A stretch of DNA of 64,000 bases, taken from the NCBI GenBank assembly GCA_964612075.1, contig CAZTFC010000007.1, positions 4,767 to 68,766 on the forward strand, in the 5' to 3' direction. Below the pieces are notes generated by a model. The model was not told where the DNA came from. It worked only from the letters and a program-made list of their open reading frames with translations, and made no database searches. Source of the stretch: UBA2219 sp964612075 (GTDB lineage Bacteria; Desulfobacterota; Deferrimicrobia; Deferrimicrobiales; Deferrimicrobiaceae). Shown here piece after piece: positions 60,367-64,000 of this stretch (position 1 is the stretch's first letter; every line of letters begins with the position of its first letter). The translations under genes were made by a program, and so were the position numbers.

Positions 60367-60900
60367 ATGAAGCGGATCCTCGGATTGATCGGAATCGTGT
60401 TCCTGGTCCTGGCCGGCTGCGGCCGCGGGACGAAGCCGGACGGCCCTCCGGTGACGACGGTCCCGAAGGTCGACCTGGCGCGGTACATGGGGACGTGGCA
60501 CGAGATCGCCAGGTACCCGAACCGGTTCCAGAAGGGGTGCGCCGGCTCGTGGGCGGAGTACCGTCTCTCGCCCGACGGGAAGAGCGTCGAGGTCGTCAAC
60601 CGCTGCACGGCGGAAGGATCGGAGGGGGAGACGCGGTCGGCCCGCGGGAAGGCGAAGGTGGTCGACCCGGCGACGAACGCGAAGCTGAAAGTGACCTTCT
60701 TCTGGCCGTTCCACGGCGACTACTGGATCCTGGCGCTGGGGAGGGAATATGAATACGCCGCGGTGGGCACGCCCGACCGGAAATACCTCTGGTTCCTCGC
60801 CCGGACGCCGGCTGTTTCGCCGGAGGTCTACGGGCTGCTCGTCGAAGAAGCGAAGCGGCAGGGGTTCGACCCCTCCCGGATCGTGAGGTCGTCGCCGTGA
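60367..60900 (+). CDS. Lipocalin family lipoprotein (Blc-like)
   Basis: The 177-residue protein has a lipoprotein signal peptide with lipobox LVLAGC, giving lipidated C18. The lipocalin domain begins at VDLARYMGTWHEIARYPNRFQKGC, with NRCTAEGSEGETRSARGKAKV and YWILALGREYEYAAVGTPDRKYLWFLARTP, matching the bacterial lipocalin Blc, an envelope-stress lipid-binding protein usually in the outer membrane. The ATG follows GGCGGAGGAGG. It overlaps the ferritin-like gene by GTGA. Confidence 0.94.
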   Translation: MKRILGLIGIVFLVLAGCGRGTKPDGPPVTTVPKVDLARYMGTWHEIARYPNRFQKGCAGSWAEYRLSPDGKSVEVVNRCTAEGSEGETRSARGKAKVVDPATNAKLKVTFFWPFHGDYWILALGREYEYAAVGTPDRKYLWFLARTPAVSPEVYGLLVEEAKRQGFDPSRIVRSSP

Positions 60901-61355
60901 GCGAATCCTACCTGGGGCTGATGATCCTGCAGGAATCCAAGGTGGCCGAGCTGTACCAGGCGTTCGCCGACTGCGACCCGGCGCGCGGGGAGTACTGGTC
61001 GTCGATGGCGGAGGCCGAGCGGCGCCACGCCGCCATGCTTCGGGAACTGCAGTCGTTCCTTCCCTCCCGGCAGGCGCTGCTGCTCGAGGGCAGGGTGCGC
61101 GCCGAGGCGATCAAGGCGTTCCTGTCCTACGCCGACGGCGTCCTCGAGAAGGCGAGGAAGGAGGGGATCCCGCCCGTCAAGGCGCTGTCCATCGCGGCGG
61201 ACATCGAGAAGTCGCTCCTGGAAAAGGGGATGCTCGATCGTTTCCGCGGCGCGTCGCCCGAGGTGAACCGGGTCCTCGCGAGGCTCAGGGAGGAGACCGC
61301 GGAACACGCCGCCATGGCGGAGGAGATGTGGCGGAAGCACCGCCTTTCCTCCTGA
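60897..61355 (+). CDS. Ferritin-like domain protein
   Basis: The 152-residue helical protein shows rubrerythrin/ferritin-like spacing of acidic and histidine residues: ILQESKVAELYQAF, MAEAERRHAAML, ADIEKSLLEKGML and EETAEHAAMAEEMW. These give two likely E-x-x-H half sites (EAERRH and EETAEH) of a di-iron centre. It has no rubredoxin domain. The GTG start at 60897 overlaps the lipocalin stop, so the two are coupled, suggesting a shared response to oxidative or envelope stress. The substrate is unknown. Confidence 0.82.
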   Translation: MSESYLGLMILQESKVAELYQAFADCDPARGEYWSSMAEAERRHAAMLRELQSFLPSRQALLLEGRVRAEAIKAFLSYADGVLEKARKEGIPPVKALSIAADIEKSLLEKGMLDRFRGASPEVNRVLARLREETAEHAAMAEEMWRKHRLSS

Positions 61356-61367
61356 AGCGTCCCCCCG

Positions 61368-62234
61368 TCAGGGGGCGGACGCCCCCGGAATGTGCCGTCG
61401 CAGGAACTCGGGGACACGCTCCAGGGCGTCCCGGCGCGCCCAGGGGTCCTCTCCGACATGGGCCGATCCGCCGGGCGCCAGCGCCAATCCCGTGCGCAGG
61501 CGGACCCTGCTCCCGGGCGAGTCGAACCCGTGGAAGGCGCCGGGGTAGATTTCCACCTCCACGGTCTCCCCGCGCTTCCTCGCGTCCGCGATGACGGGGC
61601 CGCACTTCTCCGGCGGCGTCCAGTCGTCCTCCCCGGCCAGCAGCATCAGCAGGGGGCCGGAAGGGCGCGGCTCCCCCCTGCCCGCCAGCCGGCATCCCGG
61701 ATAGAGGGCCACCCCCGCGTAAAACCCCCGCCCGGGGGCATCCCCGCTTCGTTCCATCGCCGCCAGGACGGTGATCCCTCCCATCGACCAGCCCAGGACG
61801 GCGACCGCGTCCGGGCGCACGAACGGCAGCGACCGGAGGAAGGAGAGGGCCGCGTAGGCGTCGGCCCGCCGGTCGCCCCAGACGGAAACCGGCCGGTCCT
61901 TCACCGTGCAGACCTCGCGCAGTCCCCTCGGCGTGAAGGAGTCGACGTGCAGGGTGACGAAGCCCGCGCGGCGCATCGCGTCGTCCCACTGGCGCTGGCG
62001 GGCGGTCAGCCGGCCCTCCTCCGTGTACATGCCCCCGCAGCCGTGCAGGAGGACCAGCGCGGGGAAAGGGCCGGCCCCTTCCGGCCTGGACAGGAGCCCG
62101 GACAGCGCGGGGCCGTCCGGACCCCGGCCCGGGAAGCGGACCGGCTCCAGCACCGTTTCCGCGGGCGCGGCCGCCGCAGCGAGAAGGAGCGCCAGGGCGG
62201 TCAGCCCGGGGACGAGGAGGCGTTTCCGGGGCAT
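61368..62234 (-). CDS. Exported dienelactone hydrolase family protein
   Basis: The 288-residue alpha/beta hydrolase has a signal peptide (LLVPGLTALALLLAAAAAPAE). The nucleophile elbow is VLGWSMGG, with Ser in place of the Cys of classical dienelactone hydrolase, and the likely acid and base are in AGEDDWTPPE and GAFHGFDSPG. An LLHGCGGMY oxyanion block is present. It is likely a periplasmic esterase or related hydrolase of unknown substrate. ATG at 62234. It follows the purine permease by 7 bases and is probably co-transcribed with it. Confidence 0.9.
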   Translation of the reverse strand: MPRKRLLVPGLTALALLLAAAAAPAETVLEPVRFPGRGPDGPALSGLLSRPEGAGPFPALVLLHGCGGMYTEEGRLTARQRQWDDAMRRAGFVTLHVDSFTPRGLREVCTVKDRPVSVWGDRRADAYAALSFLRSLPFVRPDAVAVLGWSMGGITVLAAMERSGDAPGRGFYAGVALYPGCRLAGRGEPRPSGPLLMLLAGEDDWTPPEKCGPVIADARKRGETVEVEIYPGAFHGFDSPGSRVRLRTGLALAPGGSAHVGEDPWARRDALERVPEFLRRHIPGASAP

Positions 62235-62241
62235 GGTCGCG

Positions 62242-63546
62242 CTACCCGTACGGGTAGTAGACGTAGAAGGAAAGCGAAAGGAGCGCGAGGACCCAGAGCC
62301 CCCCGGGCACCTCGCGCCACCGGCCGCAGAGGACCTTCAGCAGGGGATAGGAGATGATGCCCGCGGTCATCCCGACGCCGATGTTGTAGGTGAAGCTGAT
62401 GAGGGAGATCGTGAGGAAGCAGGGGATCAGCTCCGTGGGGTCCTCGAAGTCCAGGCGCTTGACCGGCGCGATCATGTAGCTGCCGATGACGACGAGGACC
62501 GCGCCGTACGCCTGCGGCGGGACCGCCGTGAAGAGGGGGGCGAAAAACAGCGACAGCAGGAACAGGGCGGCCGCGACGAGTGCCGTGAAGCCGGTCCGCC
62601 CCCCTTCCTCGATCCCCGCAGCCGATTCGATGAACGCGCCCGTCGTGGTCGTCCCCAGCAGCGGGGCGACGGTCGTCGCGAGCGCGTCCGCGAGCATCGG
62701 CTTCTCGATCCCGGGCAGGTTGCCCTCGCGGTCCAGCAGGTTCGCCCGCGCCGACAGCCCGATGAGGGTCCCCACCGTGTCCACGAACGCCATGACGAAG
62801 ACCGTGAGGACCACCGGGAAGAAGCCGGGCGAGAGCGCCGCCCGCAGGTCGACCTGCAGGAGGATGGGGGAGAGGCCGGGGGGAAGGCCGACCCAGCGTT
62901 CCGGGGCGGGCGACGCCCCGAGCAGGAACGACAGGAACGTGGTGGCCAGCATCCCGATGAGGATGGCGCCGGGGACCCGGCGGACGGACAGGAGCGCGAT
63001 CGCGAAGAAGCAGAAGACGGCCAGCAGGGGAGCCGTCCCGGTAACGTTCCCCAGGGAGACGGGCGCCCCGGGCACCCCCAGCCGGACGATCCCCGTCTCG
63101 TTCAGCCCGATGAAGGTGAGGAACAGGCCGATCCCCACGGCGAAGCTGAACTTCAGGTTCAGCGGCAGCGCCTCGGCCAGCCAGCTCCGGACCTTCAGCG
63201 CCGTCAGGAACGTGAACAGCGCCCCCGCGATGAAGACGGCGCCCAGCGCGGCCTGCCAGGAGTACCCCATGACTTTCACCACCGTGAAGGCGATGAAGGC
63301 GTTCTCCCCCATGTACGGGGCGACGGCGAAGGGGCGGTTCGCGTAGAGGGCCATCACCGCGGTGCCGAAGGCCGCCGCGAGGATCGTGGCCGTCGTGGAG
63401 GGCCCCTTCGGGATGCCGGCCGCCTCGAGGATCGCGGGATTGACGACGATGATGTACGCCATCGTCAGGAACGTCGTGATCCCCGCCAGGATCTCCTTCC
63501 GGTACCCGGTGCCGTGCCGCCCGAACTCGAAAAATCGCTCGACCGT
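62242..63546 (-). CDS. NCS2 family purine permease (AzgA-like)
   Basis: The protein is an AzgA-type hypoxanthine/guanine/adenine permease with about 12-14 membrane segments: EILAGITTFLTMAYI, NRPFAVAPYMGENAFIAF, FVDTVGTLIGL and GIEEGGRTGFTALVAA. The family usually begins with a short segment like ERFFEFGRHGT. Here that point is an ACG codon at 63546, eight bases after a strong GGGAGGG; no ATG, GTG or TTG lies near. The only standard start is TTG at 63627, which overlaps the upstream gene by 65 bases and lacks a binding site. From ACG the length is 434 residues, typical of the family. Confidence 0.9.
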   Translation of the reverse strand, partial: TVERFFEFGRHGTGYRKEILAGITTFLTMAYIIVVNPAILEAAGIPKGPSTTATILAAAFGTAVMALYANRPFAVAPYMGENAFIAFTVVKVMGYSWQAALGAVFIAGALFTFLTALKVRSWLAEALPLNLKFSFAVGIGLFLTFIGLNETGIVRLGVPGAPVSLGNVTGTAPLLAVFCFFAIALLSVRRVPGAILIGMLATTFLSFLLGASPAPERWVGLPPGLSPILLQVDLRAALSPGFFPVVLTVFVMAFVDTVGTLIGLSARANLLDREGNLPGIEKPMLADALATTVAPLLGTTTTGAFIESAAGIEEGGRTGFTALVAAALFLLSLFFAPLFTAVPPQAYGAVLVVIGSYMIAPVKRLDFEDPTELIPCFLTISLISFTYNIGVGMTAGIISYPLLKVLCGRWREVPGGLWVLALLSLSFYVYYPYG

Positions 63547-63562
63547 GGGTTGTTCCCTCCCG

Positions 63563-64000
63563 TCAGGGGGACGCGGTTTTTTTGCCGACCGGGGCCAGGT
63601 ATATGACGAACTCCTCCGACCCGTCAAGGCGCAGGAGGTCGTCGAGGGCCTCCTGGTCGTACGCCGCGACCGCGCACGTCCCGGCGCCGATCGCCTCCGC
63701 GCACAGGTAGAGGTTCTGGCAGACGTGTCCCGCGTCCATGGGGAGGACGCGGTGCGCGGCGGCGCCGTAGCGCCATTCCATCCGGCACGGGAGGACGCTC
63801 CAGAAGAACGTGGCGGCCCCCTGGCCGACGAACCGCTGCCCGAGGCAGGCGTCGGCGATCCGGGCGGCCAGTCCCTCCTCCGCGAACTCGAACAGGAGGG
63901 CGTGGGAAAGCGGGAGGTAGCGGTAGATCCCCTCCGCGAGCGTCCCGACCTTCCGGCAGTAGAGGTACGTCTCGAACGCGTGGCGCGCCCCGGCGGACGG
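63563..64000 (-). CDS. SagB-type nitroreductase/dehydrogenase (C-terminal 145 residues)
   Basis: The frame is open to the right window edge, so only the C-terminal part is seen. It contains PSAGARHAFETYL, GIYRYLPLSHAL, DAGHVCQNLYLCAEAIGAGTCAVAAYD and ends LDGSEEFVIYLAPVGKKTASP. These match the SagB-type FMN oxidoreductases within the nitroreductase fold. Such enzymes oxidise thiazoline or oxazoline rings in modified peptides, but many stand-alone homologues have no known substrate. The stop lies 16 bases before the putative ACG start of the permease, so the genes are likely co-transcribed. Confidence 0.88.
   Translation of the reverse strand, partial: PSAGARHAFETYLYCRKVGTLAEGIYRYLPLSHALLFEFAEEGLAARIADACLGQRFVGQGAATFFWSVLPCRMEWRYGAAAHRVLPMDAGHVCQNLYLCAEAIGAGTCAVAAYDQEALDDLLRLDGSEEFVIYLAPVGKKTASP

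Overview
The window is a G+C-rich bacterial chromosome segment with tightly packed genes, many joined by ATGA or GTGA stop/start overlaps. It contains no insertion sequence, prophage or CRISPR array. The gene order (prfA-prmC-murA-his genes, rpsU-yqeY-dnaG-rpoD, a complete mraZ-to-ftsZ division and cell-wall cluster, then yggS-proC-yggT-yggU) resembles Geobacter-like Desulfuromonadota and related former Deltaproteobacteria. MurE carries the DNPR motif for meso-diaminopimelate, and there are lipoprotein, beta-barrel and AttH-type genes, so a Gram-negative envelope is likely. The lineage call is an inference from synteny and protein families recalled from memory; no 16S rRNA gene is present.

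Layout. 1-8455 (+): the end of a DUF1385 membrane protein, release factor 1 and its methyltransferase, murA, then hisD-hisB-hisH-hisA-hisF-hisI and a HIT hydrolase. hisG, hisC and hisE are absent from this run. 8473-12896 (+): a terminator and promoter, then the macromolecular synthesis operon rpsU-yqeY-dnaG-rpoD. 12917-13136: a CAU tRNA with its own promoter and terminator. 13155-15856 (+): a NIF3-family protein, a coiled-coil zinc-ribbon protein, RNase HI, and the RNase P RNA, whose first helix starts on the last base of the RNase HI stop codon. 15949-33881 (+): the dcw cluster mraZ-rsmH-ftsL-ftsI-murE-murF-mraY-murD-ftsW-murG-murC-murB-ddl-ftsQ-ftsA-ftsZ, headed by a promoter and three GTGGG repeats at exact 10-bp spacing that look like a MraZ operator. 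33905-38951: a radical SAM protein, yjbQ on the other strand, then maf-yggS-proC-yggT-yggU.

38890-50606: ilvE (-), an exported FKBP isomerase, a DUF4126 membrane protein and a CoA-transferase/hydrolase (+). A leftward run follows: a LOG-family protein, an AttEFGH-like ABC exporter (ATPase, double FtsX-type permease, AttH-type exported protein) and a PAS-PAS-kinase-receiver hybrid. 50904-53518 (+) is the most unusual locus: two overlapping genes for membrane subunits that both resemble cytochrome bd subunit I, the first fused to a tail with two CxxCH haem c sites. This suggests a cytochrome c-linked bd-like oxidoreductase. 53523-64000: a cupin, a beta-barrel protein, carB, an NmrA-like reductase behind a 19-codon upstream reading frame, a Cys/Met PLP lyase, a lipocalin lipoprotein with a ferritin-like protein, a dienelactone-hydrolase-like protein, a purine permease that apparently starts at ACG, and the C-terminal part of a SagB-type nitroreductase running off the right edge.

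Several singly transcribed genes (maf, ilvE, the cupin, the beta-barrel protein, and the small reading frame before the NmrA gene) have a -10-like hexamer only 6-9 nt before the start codon, which suggests leaderless or near-leaderless mRNAs in this organism.
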